64,000 bases of DNA from Roseomonas alba (GTDB taxonomy: Bacteria > Pseudomonadota > Alphaproteobacteria > Acetobacterales > Acetobacteraceae), in NCBI RefSeq assembly GCF_019430885.1, contig NZ_JAHYBZ010000004.1, positions 372,001 through 436,000 of the forward strand. Direction: 5' to 3'. The notes beneath the pieces were generated by a model. It was not told where the DNA came from, ran no database searches, and saw only the letters and a program-made list of their open reading frames with translations. Every line of letters starts with the position of its first letter. Position 1 is the first letter of the stretch. The position numbers and the translations under genes are program-made. This document shows positions 8,445-17,538 of the stretch, piece by piece.

Positions 8445-9713
8445 TCAGAAGCTCCCCGTGTAGCGCAGCCTGGCCAGGATCGAATGCGACGTGCCACGGC
8501 TGCCGCTTTCCTCATCGACATAGCGCGCATACTGGTAGCCGAGATCGGCGCTGAAGCCGTAGCCGATCGCGCGGCCGACCGAGACCTCGTACCAGTTCTC
8601 CGCCGGCACCGGGTCGATGCTGCGCTTGCGGCGAAGCTGCTGCCAAGCGGCGACGCCATGCCAGGGACCGATGCGGTGCTGGATGCCGACCGTGGTGAAG
8701 GTGACGCGGTCGCTCAGCGTCGTCTCGGAGGTGTCGATCATCTCCTCGCCGGTATCGGCGTCGATCGAGGTCGTCTCGACTTCTACGCGCGGGCGGCCGC
8801 CGGCATTGCGGAACTGCACGCCCTCGACGAAGAGCAGCGTCGCCTGCTCGCGATCCCAGCGATGCTCATAGCGCGCCCCGGCGGCGTAACCCCATTCGCG
8901 CGCGGTGCCGTCCGACCCCGGCGCGAGCGACATCACCGCGACGTGATAGGAAAAGCCCGGCAGGAAGGGGATGCGGTCGCCATCGAGCGCGACGACGCCG
9001 TTGTTGAAGGTGCCGTTGTTGCCCGGCCCGCCCTGCGCATCCGTGTTGCGATTGTAGCGCTCATAGCGTTCGGAACAGCAGCGGCGCGAGGTGACATAGG
9101 TTCCGGTCAGGAAACTACGATCCAGCGTGAACAGCGCGGCCGAGATGTCGTGCTCGCCGAAGCGCGGATCGGAGACATAGGTCCAGGTCCCCGCCGCGCC
9201 GAGCGACTGGTCCACCAGATAGACCTCATGCGCGCGGATCGCGGTCAGGATGCCGGGGAAGTCATGGTAGCCGCGGCCGAATGGCGCGACCAGGATGCCG
9301 CCCTGCAGCACCAGCGTGTCGGCCGGCTTGAACTCGGCATAGAGCTGTTCGAGGAAGATCGCCTGGCGGCGGAAGCCAATCAGCCCGCCATCGGGGAAGC
9401 CGCCGGTCGAATCGCCCTCGCCAATCGGTTCCGTGGCGAGCACGCCCTGCAGCGAGAAATTCTCCGTCAAAGCGAGGCCCATCGCGACCTCGCCGAACAG
9501 GAAGACGGAGGTGCCGGTGCGGGCATCATCGGTGGCATTGGTGGTGCCGACGCCGATCATGCTCATGTCGATCTCAGTGGAGAGCTGCGGGAAGCGCACC
9601 CCAACTGCCGCCGGTGGGACTTCCGGCAGGGGCTGCGTCAGAGTTGCCGCATCCTGCGCGGCGGCCGGAAACGCGAGGGCGACCAGGACAGCGGCAAGGC
9701 TAGTGCGCCTCAC
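8445..9713 (-). CDS. outer-membrane beta-barrel protein linked to ZnuA
   Basis: A 422-residue protein with a signal peptide (MRRTSLAAVLVALAFPAAA), alternating aromatic and hydrophobic strands throughout, and a C-terminal Phe (RLRYTGSF), the usual signal for outer-membrane barrel insertion. Early segments (TSVFLFGEVAMGLAL, LYAEFKPADTLVLQGGILVAPFGRGY) resemble phosphate-selective-porin-like barrels. Its GTG start overlaps the znuA stop by four bases, so it should share znuA's Zur control. A role in moving zinc or a zinc chelate across the outer membrane is inferred from context only. An internal Cys-Cys pair (SRRCCSERY) is unusual for a barrel. Confidence 0.75.
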   Translation of the reverse strand: MRRTSLAAVLVALAFPAAAQDAATLTQPLPEVPPAAVGVRFPQLSTEIDMSMIGVGTTNATDDARTGTSVFLFGEVAMGLALTENFSLQGVLATEPIGEGDSTGGFPDGGLIGFRRQAIFLEQLYAEFKPADTLVLQGGILVAPFGRGYHDFPGILTAIRAHEVYLVDQSLGAAGTWTYVSDPRFGEHDISAALFTLDRSFLTGTYVTSRRCCSERYERYNRNTDAQGGPGNNGTFNNGVVALDGDRIPFLPGFSYHVAVMSLAPGSDGTAREWGYAAGARYEHRWDREQATLLFVEGVQFRNAGGRPRVEVETTSIDADTGEEMIDTSETTLSDRVTFTTVGIQHRIGPWHGVAAWQQLRRKRSIDPVPAENWYEVSVGRAIGYGFSADLGYQYARYVDEESGSRGTSHSILARLRYTGSF

Positions 9714-10642
9714 GAGGCACCTCCGCGCATCGCCGGGACCAGCAGGCCGACATTGTGGCGGAACATCGCCTCATAGGTCGGTGCCGGGCCGTCCGGCGGG
9801 GACAGGGCATCGACGTAGAGCCGTCCGCCGAGCTGCATGCGCGCCTCGGTGGCGACGCGGCTGATCATGGCCGGGTTGGTCATGTTCTCCATGAAGATCG
9901 CCGTGATGCGCTCCTGGCGGATCTGCCGGATCAGCCGGGCGACCTCGGCGGCAGAGGGTTCGTCCTCGGTCGAGACGCCCTGCGGGGCAAGGAACTCCAC
10001 GCCATAGGCCGCCCCAAAATAGCCGAAGGCATCGTGGCTCGTGACGACGCGGCGGCGGTCGGGCGGCACCGTCGCGATCTGCGCGCGCACCCAGGTATCG
10101 AGACTGGCGAGGCGGGCGATGTAGGACTCGGCATTGCGGCGATAGGTCGCCTCGCCTTCCGGGTCGGCTGCGATCAGTGCGGTCGCGATATTGCGCACAT
10201 AGACCTGGCCAAGACGCAGATCCTGCCAGGCATGCGGATCAGGCACGCGGCTCGGCCCGACGCTGTGCGGCCGGCGCCGGCCGGCGCCGCCATGATCGTG
10301 GTCGTGGCCGGCCATGGCGCGGGGCGTGATGCCTTCGGTCGCCGTCGTCACCGTGCCGCGGAAACCGGCGGCGCCGACCAGCCGGTCCATCCAGGCATCG
10401 AAGCCAAGGCCGTTGCGGATCACCACCTTCGCATCGCGCAAGGCGGCGACGTCGGAGGGGCGCGGCTGGAAGCCATGGGCATCGGCGTTGGGACCCGCGA
10501 TGACGCGCAGCGCGATCCGCTCGCCACCGACCTCAGCCGCCATGTCACCAAGAATGGAGAAGGAGGCGACGACCGTCAGGCGGGAGGTCTGCGCCGCCGC
10601 CGGGCTGGCAGCGAGAAGGGCAAGGAGGACACGGCGATGCAT
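9710..10642 (-). CDS. znuA: zinc ABC transporter substrate-binding protein ZnuA
   Basis: A 310-residue periplasmic metal-binding protein of cluster A-I. After a short signal peptide (MHRRVLLALLAASPAAA) come VVASFSILGDM, the metal histidine in PNADAHGFQPRPSD (His56), a His-rich loop (HDHDH at about 113-117), DPHAWQD (His137), TSHDAFGYF (His203) and ENMTNPAM. The His-rich loop favours zinc over manganese. The ZnuB permease and ZnuC ATPase genes are not nearby and may lie elsewhere. A Zur box lies 17-34 bases upstream of the ATG, so repression in zinc-replete cells is expected. Confidence 0.9.
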   Translation of the reverse strand: MHRRVLLALLAASPAAAQTSRLTVVASFSILGDMAAEVGGERIALRVIAGPNADAHGFQPRPSDVAALRDAKVVIRNGLGFDAWMDRLVGAAGFRGTVTTATEGITPRAMAGHDHDHGGAGRRRPHSVGPSRVPDPHAWQDLRLGQVYVRNIATALIAADPEGEATYRRNAESYIARLASLDTWVRAQIATVPPDRRRVVTSHDAFGYFGAAYGVEFLAPQGVSTEDEPSAAEVARLIRQIRQERITAIFMENMTNPAMISRVATEARMQLGGRLYVDALSPPDGPAPTYEAMFRHNVGLLVPAMRGGAS

Positions 10643-10658
10643 GGGCCAACTCGATGGG

Positions 10659-10676
10659 ATGTTATACTATAACGAT
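10659..10676. promoter_or_regulatory. Zur operator upstream of znuA
   Basis: The stretch ATGTTATACTATAACGAT holds the palindrome GTTATA-C-TATAAC (10661-10673). It matches the core of the known Zur box (GTTATANTATAAC), and the flanking AT on the left extends the match. It lies directly before the znuA start in an otherwise GC-rich gap, so it probably overlaps the promoter. Confidence 0.85.
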
Positions 10677-10770
10677 GCCGCGACACGGCGCGCTTGGCAA
10701 GGGTGACGCGGGATCCCACCAAAGGCCGAAAGGCCGTCCTGATTACCCCGCTGCTTCCACTGGCGCAGTT

Positions 10771-11000
10771 GGAGGGGCGCCGCCCCTCCAAACGTGCTTG
10801 GAGCACCTGGAGAGCAATTTTCTGGCGTCGGGCGGACGTGTCGGGATGCTTCGACCCGACGCGCACCGTGCGGGAAAGCGGGGCTCGGCACCATTCCGCC
10901 TGCGGTGCGCGGTGCCAGGTCGAAGTTTCCAAAGGCCCTTCGGCCTTTGGCGGGGTGAGCCCGAGAGGAGCAGGACCCCTGCCGGTTCCGCAGCGACGTA
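10771..11000. repeat. intergenic repeat cluster, copy 2
   Basis: Block A at 10771-10789 is a clean inverted repeat (GGAGGGGC-GCC-GCCCCTCC). Block B at about 10925-10994 repeats copy 1 almost base for base through the stem at 10929-10950 (CCAAAGG...CCTTTGG) and the following GCGGGGTGAGCCCGAGAGG. The second stem is decayed here. Block B again lies past the 3' end of a minus-strand gene. No gene is supported in the 502-base gap from 10643 to 11144, which holds only this repeat and the Zur box. Confidence 0.7.
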
Positions 11001-11144
11001 TCGGAACCATGAGGATGGCAATGGCGCCGCCGGCCGCGGTGGTCCGAAGGGACAGAACCCCTCCGGCTCCAACCTCGGCGAGGCTCTCGCAAGGCCCCGA
11101 AAGCTGTCCGGCCTCGCGACTGACGGTTCGAGGGCGAGTGCTGC

Positions 11145-11900
11145 TCAGCCCTTGCCGAACAACCGCCTCAGCCAGCCAAGCAACCCGCCGCCCTGTGCCA
11201 GATCCCGCCGCCGATGCGTCACATGCGGCCGGCGGGCTGGCGGCGGCAGGGCGCTCGCCACGCTGTGCCGGGCGGCGTCGTGGGAAGCGATCAGCCGGCG
11301 CTCCAGTGCGATGACCTGGCTGACGGCCTCGGGCGGGGACAGTAAGGCGAGTTCGGCCGCCGTCGCCTCGGCGTCGTCCCAGGCTTCGGACCGGCGCAGG
11401 GCGTCCACCACACGCACGGTCTGCTCGGCGTCGAGCGGGGGTCCGCTGCGCCACAGCGCCACCGCATCCTGCCGCCAGGCATTGGCGAGGTCGGACTTGC
11501 CGGCGTCGTCGGCGACCCAGGCGGCCTGGAGGGTGGCCTCGGCCGCGGCGTGCAGCGCGCCCGTCTCCTCGAGCACATGGGCCCAGGCGAGGAAGCGTCG
11601 CGCCAGCGGCGGGTGGGACGCATCCTGGATCAGCGCCCGGAACGGCGCGGCCGAGACCGCCGCCGCCGCGCCGGGATGCGCCCGCGCGATGGCTGGGGCG
11701 GTGTAGTGGCAATGCGGGCATTGCTGCAGCCAGCGCTGCATGGTCGACCGGACCGGCTCACCCGGGCGCAGGTCGAGATCGGGCGCCTGTTCCGGCGGCG
11801 GCAGGCGGAACGGGGGCTGGCGGCTCTCGCGCCCACACACGCCGCAGGCAACTTGGCCGGCGGCGGCGGAACGCGACGGTGCGGACGGCGTCTCTGCCAT
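11145..11900 (-). CDS. DUF2225-like zinc-ribbon protein
   Basis: A 251-residue protein. Two CxxC pairs (CGVCGRES near residue 19 and CPHCHYTAP near 60) flank DLDLRPGEPVRSTMQRWLQQ, a zinc-ribbon layout like DUF2225. The remainder is a run of helix pairs (RRFLAWAHVLEETGALHAAAEATLQAAW and similar), probably TPR-like. The end is basic and glycine-rich (GGLLGWLRRLFGKG). The start is either ATG 11900 or an ATG seven codons upstream. Function unknown; cytoplasmic, since no signal peptide is seen. It is divergent from proline iminopeptidase. Confidence 0.6.
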   Translation of the reverse strand: MAETPSAPSRSAAAGQVACGVCGRESRQPPFRLPPPEQAPDLDLRPGEPVRSTMQRWLQQCPHCHYTAPAIARAHPGAAAAVSAAPFRALIQDASHPPLARRFLAWAHVLEETGALHAAAEATLQAAWVADDAGKSDLANAWRQDAVALWRSGPPLDAEQTVRVVDALRRSEAWDDAEATAAELALLSPPEAVSQVIALERRLIASHDAARHSVASALPPPARRPHVTHRRRDLAQGGGLLGWLRRLFGKG

Positions 11901-11997
11901 GGAGGCGTCACGATACACCATGACGGACCGAGCCGGTATCGAGCGATGTGATCGATGCACCATTGCAGTGACGCGCGGGCTTGGGCACATGTTGTCC

Positions 11998-12945
11998 ATG
12001 CCCCGCGGCGACCTTTTTCCCGATATCGCGCCTTATGAAACCGGCCTGCTGCCCCTGTCGGGCGGGCACGTCATGTATTGGGAGCAGGTCGGCAATCCGC
12101 GCGGACAGCCTGTGCTGTTCCTGCATGGCGGGCCAGGCGCCGGGGCGGGCGCGGTGCATCGGCGTTTCTTCGATCCCGCCCATTGGCGCGTGGTGATCTT
12201 CGACCAGCGCGGCGCCGGCCGGTCCCGCCCCCTCGGCGAGCTGCGCGAGAACACCACGCCGCACCTGGTCGAGGACATCGAGACGCTCCGCCGTTTCCTC
12301 GGCATCGAGAAATGGCTGCTGTTCGGCGGGTCCTGGGGGTCGACCCTCGCCCTCGCCTATGCGCAGGACCATCCGACCCGGGTCGCGGGCTGCGTGCTGC
12401 GCGGGGTCTTCCTCGGGCGGCATGCCGAGGTCGAGTGGTTCCTGCGCGGCCTGAAGCGCGTCTTCCCCGACGCCTGGGCCGCCTTCGCCGAGCACCTGCC
12501 CGAAGCTGAGCGTGGCGATCTGCTGGGCGCGTATCTGAAGCGGCTGTGCGATCCTGACCCGGCGGTGCACCTGCCTGCGGCGCGCGCCTGGAGCCAATAT
12601 GAAGGGTCGTGCTCGACCCTGCTGCCCTCCCCCGAGACGGTGGCGAGCTTCGCGCAGGATCGTACCGCGCTCGGCCTCGCGCGGATCGAGGCGCATTATT
12701 TCGCCCACGACCTGTTCCTGCCGCGCGAAGGGCTGCTCGGGCGCATCGGCCGGTTGACCGGCATCCCAGCCGAGATCGTGCAAGGCCGCTACGACATGGT
12801 CTGCCCGCCGGAGACCGCCTTCGACCTGGCCGCGGCCTGGCCTGGCGCCCGGCTGACCGTGGTACCGGATGCGGGGCATTCGGCACTGGAACCCGGTGTG
12901 CGGACGGCCCTGGTCAGTGCGGTGGAGCGGTTCCGGCGCCGCTGA
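11998..12945 (+). CDS. pip: proline iminopeptidase
   Basis: A 315-residue serine peptidase that removes N-terminal proline from peptides (family S33). Typical elements: DLFPDIAPYETGLLPL at the N-terminus, FLHGGPGAGAG (oxyanion), DQRGAGRSRP, the nucleophile GGSWGSTLALAYA (Ser112), the acid in GRYDMVCPP and the base in AGHSALEP. Length and motif spacing match the family. I start at 11998, which aligns with family N-termini; an in-frame ATG at 11989 is also possible. The frame is open far upstream but there it is antisense to the zinc-ribbon gene. Confidence 0.92.
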   Translation: MPRGDLFPDIAPYETGLLPLSGGHVMYWEQVGNPRGQPVLFLHGGPGAGAGAVHRRFFDPAHWRVVIFDQRGAGRSRPLGELRENTTPHLVEDIETLRRFLGIEKWLLFGGSWGSTLALAYAQDHPTRVAGCVLRGVFLGRHAEVEWFLRGLKRVFPDAWAAFAEHLPEAERGDLLGAYLKRLCDPDPAVHLPAARAWSQYEGSCSTLLPSPETVASFAQDRTALGLARIEAHYFAHDLFLPREGLLGRIGRLTGIPAEIVQGRYDMVCPPETAFDLAAAWPGARLTVVPDAGHSALEPGVRTALVSAVERFRRR

Positions 12946-12970
12946 GAGCGTGGTATGAGGGCGCCGGTGG

Positions 12971-13047
12971 GTCCCCGTAGCTCAGCAGGATAGAGCACAG
13001 GATTCCTAATCCTGGGGCCGTGAGTTCGAATCTCGCCGGGGACGCCA
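12971..13047 (+). tRNA. tRNA-Arg (anticodon CCU)
   Basis: A complete cloverleaf: the acceptor arm GTCCCCG pairs with CGGGGAC, the anticodon stem CAGGA/TCCTG encloses loop TTCCTAA (anticodon CCT in DNA), the T-arm contains GTTCGAATC, and discriminator G plus an encoded CCA ends at 13047. It reads AGG. Everything downstream looks like accessory DNA, so this tRNA may mark the left edge of a genomic island. I saw no copy of its 3' end elsewhere in the window. Confidence 0.95.
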
Positions 13048-13317
13048 CTTCCACTTCCTCCAACTACTCTCCCGGCTGGGCCTGCGCGCCGTGTGTGGCA
13101 GCTATCCCGCGGTTTTCGCGGGCCAGGTGGCAGATGCGAGACCGCAACGAGCGCCGAAAACCCTCTCTCTTGCGCGGTTTCTCTCCGAGCCTGGGGACTT
13201 GGGCGATTTACTCGCCAGGCCGGAAGTCACGGGAATCCTCGGTTTTCTGCGGCCGAAAATTGGCTGAGTTGGTGGAGCGCGTTGCCCCCCAATCCACCTC
13301 TGATCCGGCAGCCCGCG

Positions 13318-16300
13318 TCACGGCGTGGAGGCAGCCCCACTCGCGCCACGCAGCGCTTCCCACAACTCCCCCGGTCCGAGCAGCGTCGCCAGCATGCGCG
13401 CCCGGATCGTCTCCGAGTTCAGCGCCTGCTTGCTCATCACCTGGTGCGCAGCCATGGCGTCCATGATCGCGTTCATCAGCTCATCGCCGAGATTGGGGGA
13501 GTTGGTGAACTGCTCCTTGGTGTTCGCCGTTGCCTGGCTGCGGAGCAGGTCAGATTCCAACATCTTCGTCTTGATGACCCCGTCCACATAGGCCACGGCG
13601 TCCCCCTCGGTGATCTCCCCCTCGAACAGGTCGTTGATCGCCGAGATGATTTCCTGCAGCCGCAGCTTGTGCTTGTCCTGCACCTGGCCCGAACCTGTCT
13701 CGGTCACCGGCGTCAGTGGCGCGGCCAGCGCATTGCCGCCCAGGTTCAACTTCTGTTGCCCTAGATCCCGCATCCGATGGTGCGTCAGCTTCAGCGCCGA
13801 GAGATCAATCCCCTCCCGCTCTCGCCCATAGTCCAGCAGCGGCAGGAGCATCTTGGCGAAGAGGTAGAGCTTCTCGAACTCAGTGTTCCCGTAGTCGAAC
13901 ATCTGGCCCAGGAACTCGTACACCCGAACGTAGCTGCCCAGGTCCCGCTTGAAGAGCCACAGCGCCTCCATCTCGTCCTTGGCCGCCTGCTGCGCCTTGG
14001 ACCCATCAGGCTCGCCACGGAACGCCTGCTGCGCCTGCTTGAACTTCGTCAGCAACCGGCTGCTCACGGGACCGATCGCGGCGTCGAGGTCGCCCTGCGT
14101 AGCTTTCGGGTTGATCGCCACCTTGGCGACCCGCTCGACCTCGTACTGGTCGTAGTATCCCATCGCATCCAGCTTGTTCCGCAAGTCCAGAACCACGTTG
14201 GGGTCGCTGACGTCGGCCAGCGCCGCGGTGGTGTGGTACTGCTTGAAGGCCTCCAGCACGGCCTCGGGCTCGTTCACGAAGTCCACCACGTAGGTGGTGT
14301 CCTTGCCCGGGTAGGCGCGGTTCAGGCGCGACAGCGTCTGCACCGCCTGGATGCCGCCGAGCTTGCGGTCCACATACATGGCGCAAAGCAGCGGCTGGTC
14401 GAAGCCGGTCTGGAACTTGTTCGCCACGAGCAGGATGCTGAATTCCGGCGTGGCGAAGGCCTCCCGAATATCCCGCCCACGCAGGCCCGGGTTCAGGCTC
14501 GTCTCCGTGAAGGCTTCAAGCCCGGTCTCCGGGTCATTCACCTCGCCCGAGAAAGCGCCGAGCAGCCCGATCGCATAACCCTTCCTGGCGATGTAGGCCT
14601 CCATGGCCTTCATCCAGCGCACCGCATCCTTTCGGCCGGCGGTCACCACCATCGCCTTGGCCTTGCCGCCCAGCAGGTGCGCCACGTTCTGCCGGAAGTG
14701 CTCGACCACGATCTCCACGCGCGCGGCGATGTTGTGCGGGTGCAGGCGCACCCAGCCCATGATCCCCTTCTTCGCCTCGCTGGCGTCCACCTCCTTCTCG
14801 TCGATCTCCTTCCCCGCATGGGTCAGGCGGAAGGCCATCTTGTAGGCGGTGTAGTTCTTCAGCACGTCGAGGATGAAACCCTCCTCGATCGCCTGGCGCA
14901 TGGAGTAGGTGTGGAAGGCGATCGGCAGATTGTCCTTCCCCGCCGGCTTGGATGGATCCGGCCGGCGGCCGAACAGTTCCAGCGTCTTGGCCTTGGGCGT
15001 GGCGGTGAACGCGACGAAGGTGATACCGGCATCCTGGCCGACGCGCCCGCTCATCTCCGCGGCCAGCAGATCCTCGATGCTGGCCTCGCCGCCATCGTCT
15101 AGATCCTGCTGTTCCTGCGCTGTCAGCGTCATCTTCAGCTTGGCTGCTGCCTGTCCGGCCTGGGAGGAATGTGCCTCGTCCGCGATCACCGCGAAGCGCT
15201 TGCCCTTGCTGGCGGACAGGTCCCGCACCGCCTTGAGGGCGAACGGGAAGGTCTGGATGGTGCAGACCACGATCTTCTTGCCGGACGCCAGCGCCTCGGC
15301 CAACTCGCCGCTTTTCGCCCCGCCATCGCCGGTGATCACCGCCACCACGCCGGCGGTGCGCTCGAAGCCCTCGATCGCCTCGCGCAGCTGCTTGTCCAGC
15401 ACCGTGCGGTCGGACACCACCAGCACGGTGTCGAACACCTTCTTGCTGCCGGCGTCATGCAGGTCGGCCAGGAAATGCGCCGTCCAGGCGATGGAGTTGG
15501 TCTTGCCGGACCCGGCCGAGTGCTCGATCAGGTACTTCCCGCCCGGCCCATCCGCCAGCACCTGCGCCACCAGCTTCCGCGTGGCATCCAACTGGTGGAA
15601 GCGCGGGAAGATCCAGCCCTTCAGCTTCTTCTTGTCGTCCTTCAGCGGCACCAGGTAGCGGCCGAGGATCTCCAGCCAGCCATCGCGCTGCCAGACCTGC
15701 TCCCACAGATAGGCGGTCGGGGCGCCATTCGGGTTGGGCGGGTTACCCGCGCCGAAATCATGGCCGCGGTTGAACGGCAAGAACTTGCTGTCGGCGCCAG
15801 CCAGCAGCGTGCACATCTGCGCCTCGCTATTGCTGACCGCGAAATGCACCAACGCACCACCGGGGAAGGCCAGTAGCGGCTCCGCCGCGTTCTTGCCGGG
15901 CGCCTTCGGCAGACGGTCGAAGCGGTACTGGTCCACCGCATCCTGCACCTTCTGGGTGTAGTCCGACTTCAGTTCCACCGTCGCGACGGGGATGCCGTTG
16001 AGGAACAGCACCAAGTCGAGGCAGTTCTCGCCATGCACCGAGTACCGCAGCTGCCGCACCACCCGCAGCCGGTTGGCGGCGTAGCGCGCCTGCAGCGCAT
16101 CATTCATCGCCAACGCCGGGCGGAACTGGCACAGCGCCAGACGCTGCTTCAGCCCCACCACATCGAGGCCGGCGCGGAGCACCTCTAGCGTGCCCTGCCT
16201 GTCCAGCGCCGCGCGCAGGCGGTCGGCCAGCACGGTAGCGGCGGCGGGGCCATTGGCCTTGGCCAGCGCCCCCCAGGCATCCGGCTGGGTCGCCTGCACC

Positions 16301-16440
16301 CAGGCGATCAGATCCTCGGTGAACAGTGCGCGCTGGCGGTCGTAGCGTGCGGCGGCGTCGGCCTCATACAGCCAGCCATGCGCAGCCAAATGGGCGCAGA
16401 TGCCATCCTCGAAGGCAATTTCCTTGTGGATGCCGGTCAT
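13318..16440 (-). CDS. hsdR: type I restriction enzyme, HsdR subunit
   Basis: A 1040-residue motor and nuclease subunit that translocates and cuts DNA when HsdS detects unmethylated sites. The nuclease core is LDLVLF with Asp142 and VELKSD (Glu156, Lys158), a PD-(D/E)xK site. SF2 motor motifs follow: Walker A HSAGSGKT at 307-314, DEAH at 421-424, VAFTATP about residue 480, and the C-terminal motor domain with FQTGFDQP and LSRLNRAYPGKD. The C-terminal 200 residues are helical and likely dock to the methylase. The start ATG overlaps the stop of the nuclease-like gene by four bases, making it last in the operon. It ends 270 bases from tRNA-Arg; that gap has no gene. Confidence 0.95.
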   Translation of the reverse strand: MTGIHKEIAFEDGICAHLAAHGWLYEADAAARYDRQRALFTEDLIAWVQATQPDAWGALAKANGPAAATVLADRLRAALDRQGTLEVLRAGLDVVGLKQRLALCQFRPALAMNDALQARYAANRLRVVRQLRYSVHGENCLDLVLFLNGIPVATVELKSDYTQKVQDAVDQYRFDRLPKAPGKNAAEPLLAFPGGALVHFAVSNSEAQMCTLLAGADSKFLPFNRGHDFGAGNPPNPNGAPTAYLWEQVWQRDGWLEILGRYLVPLKDDKKKLKGWIFPRFHQLDATRKLVAQVLADGPGGKYLIEHSAGSGKTNSIAWTAHFLADLHDAGSKKVFDTVLVVSDRTVLDKQLREAIEGFERTAGVVAVITGDGGAKSGELAEALASGKKIVVCTIQTFPFALKAVRDLSASKGKRFAVIADEAHSSQAGQAAAKLKMTLTAQEQQDLDDGGEASIEDLLAAEMSGRVGQDAGITFVAFTATPKAKTLELFGRRPDPSKPAGKDNLPIAFHTYSMRQAIEEGFILDVLKNYTAYKMAFRLTHAGKEIDEKEVDASEAKKGIMGWVRLHPHNIAARVEIVVEHFRQNVAHLLGGKAKAMVVTAGRKDAVRWMKAMEAYIARKGYAIGLLGAFSGEVNDPETGLEAFTETSLNPGLRGRDIREAFATPEFSILLVANKFQTGFDQPLLCAMYVDRKLGGIQAVQTLSRLNRAYPGKDTTYVVDFVNEPEAVLEAFKQYHTTAALADVSDPNVVLDLRNKLDAMGYYDQYEVERVAKVAINPKATQGDLDAAIGPVSSRLLTKFKQAQQAFRGEPDGSKAQQAAKDEMEALWLFKRDLGSYVRVYEFLGQMFDYGNTEFEKLYLFAKMLLPLLDYGREREGIDLSALKLTHHRMRDLGQQKLNLGGNALAAPLTPVTETGSGQVQDKHKLRLQEIISAINDLFEGEITEGDAVAYVDGVIKTKMLESDLLRSQATANTKEQFTNSPNLGDELMNAIMDAMAAHQVMSKQALNSETIRARMLATLLGPGELWEALRGASGAASTP

Positions 16441-17528
16441 GGTAGCGCCAGCACGCGTTGGCGCAGGGCACCATCCAGTCGGATCATGGCGTCGATCATC
16501 TCATCCTGGATGCGGGGCCACTCCGCCTCCGCCGAGCGATAGCCGCCGGAGACCGGATGATAGACGCGGCATTGCCGGACCCCCTCCTTCTCCTGCCAGA
16601 TCAGGGGCGCGCGGAAGGCGGCCTCGATGGCCTCGCGGCCCTCCTGAAGGCGCAGGAGCTGCTGCCGCCCGTCATCGCGCTGGATCAGCAGTTCAACCCG
16701 CGACGTATCCTTCGCCACGACGTAGTTGAGCGTGAAGCCCGACTTGCCGATCGAGCCGAACAGGACGCCGAGATCCGCATCCGGCGTCCGGCCGCGATGC
16801 AGGTCGATGCGCGGCGCGGCGCGCTCGGCGAGCTGCGCCAGGAACCGGGCGAGGAGATTCGCCCGCTCGCCACGCTCCTTCCGCTCGGCCGCGCGCTTCT
16901 CCTCAAGCCGGGTCTGGAACTCGGCCGTCTCAGGCAAGGGGATGATCGGGTGGATGTCGAGCAGCAGGCGCCCATCCTCCATCCGGTAGGGCTTGAGCCG
17001 GACGCAGCGGATATCGACGTCGTGGTCGCGCAGCCAGAGCACCGCGGTGGTCAGTTCCTTCCCGAAATCCGCGGCGGCCAGGACGATGCGCGTGTCCTTC
17101 GCGAAGCTGTCCTCGTCCGGCGCGCTCCATCCGAGGAAGGCGAGGATATCCGCGCGGGCCGTGTCGGTGTCCGGGTTGGCGCGGTCACGGTAGCGGGCGA
17201 GCGCGTCCACCGCATGGCTGAAGGTCATCTTGGCGACCATGGCGGCGTAGCGCAGCGCCTGCAGTTCCATATGGCCGCCATCATCGGTGCGCTTGAGCTC
17301 CACGACGACGAGGTTGGCGTTGTCGTCGAGGCAGAGAAGGTCGATGCGCCGGGTGCTGTCGGCCCAGTCGCTGAATTCCTCGGCGAGGACCATCAGGCCG
17401 CCTTCCAGGCTGGCGATGCGGTCCTTCAGCAGGCGTTGGATGTCGCCGCGTTCGCGCAGGCCCGCGGCTTCGAAGGTGGTGGCGGCGACCGGGACCAGGC
17501 CTTCGGGGCGGGCTTCATAGATCGGCAT
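16437..17528 (-). CDS. DUF4268-type PD-(D/E)xK nuclease-like protein in the hsd operon
   Basis: A 363-residue protein. The N-terminal half holds RRIDLLCLDDNANLVVVELKR, a NucS/RecB-like PD-(D/E)xK core (Asp about 63, Glu and Lys in VELKR). The second half (RNDDGRQ-like strand, then IEAAFRAPLIWQEKEG) resembles DUF4268 proteins often found beside type I systems. It lies between a winged-helix gene and hsdR and overlaps hsdR by four bases, so it is made with the restriction complex. It may supply an accessory cut or sense DNA ends. Whether it is required for restriction is unknown. Confidence 0.7.
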   Translation of the reverse strand: MPIYEARPEGLVPVAATTFEAAGLRERGDIQRLLKDRIASLEGGLMVLAEEFSDWADSTRRIDLLCLDDNANLVVVELKRTDDGGHMELQALRYAAMVAKMTFSHAVDALARYRDRANPDTDTARADILAFLGWSAPDEDSFAKDTRIVLAAADFGKELTTAVLWLRDHDVDIRCVRLKPYRMEDGRLLLDIHPIIPLPETAEFQTRLEEKRAAERKERGERANLLARFLAQLAERAAPRIDLHRGRTPDADLGVLFGSIGKSGFTLNYVVAKDTSRVELLIQRDDGRQQLLRLQEGREAIEAAFRAPLIWQEKEGVRQCRVYHPVSGGYRSAEAEWPRIQDEMIDAMIRLDGALRQRVLALP

Positions 17529-17538
17529 GGCGAGGGCC

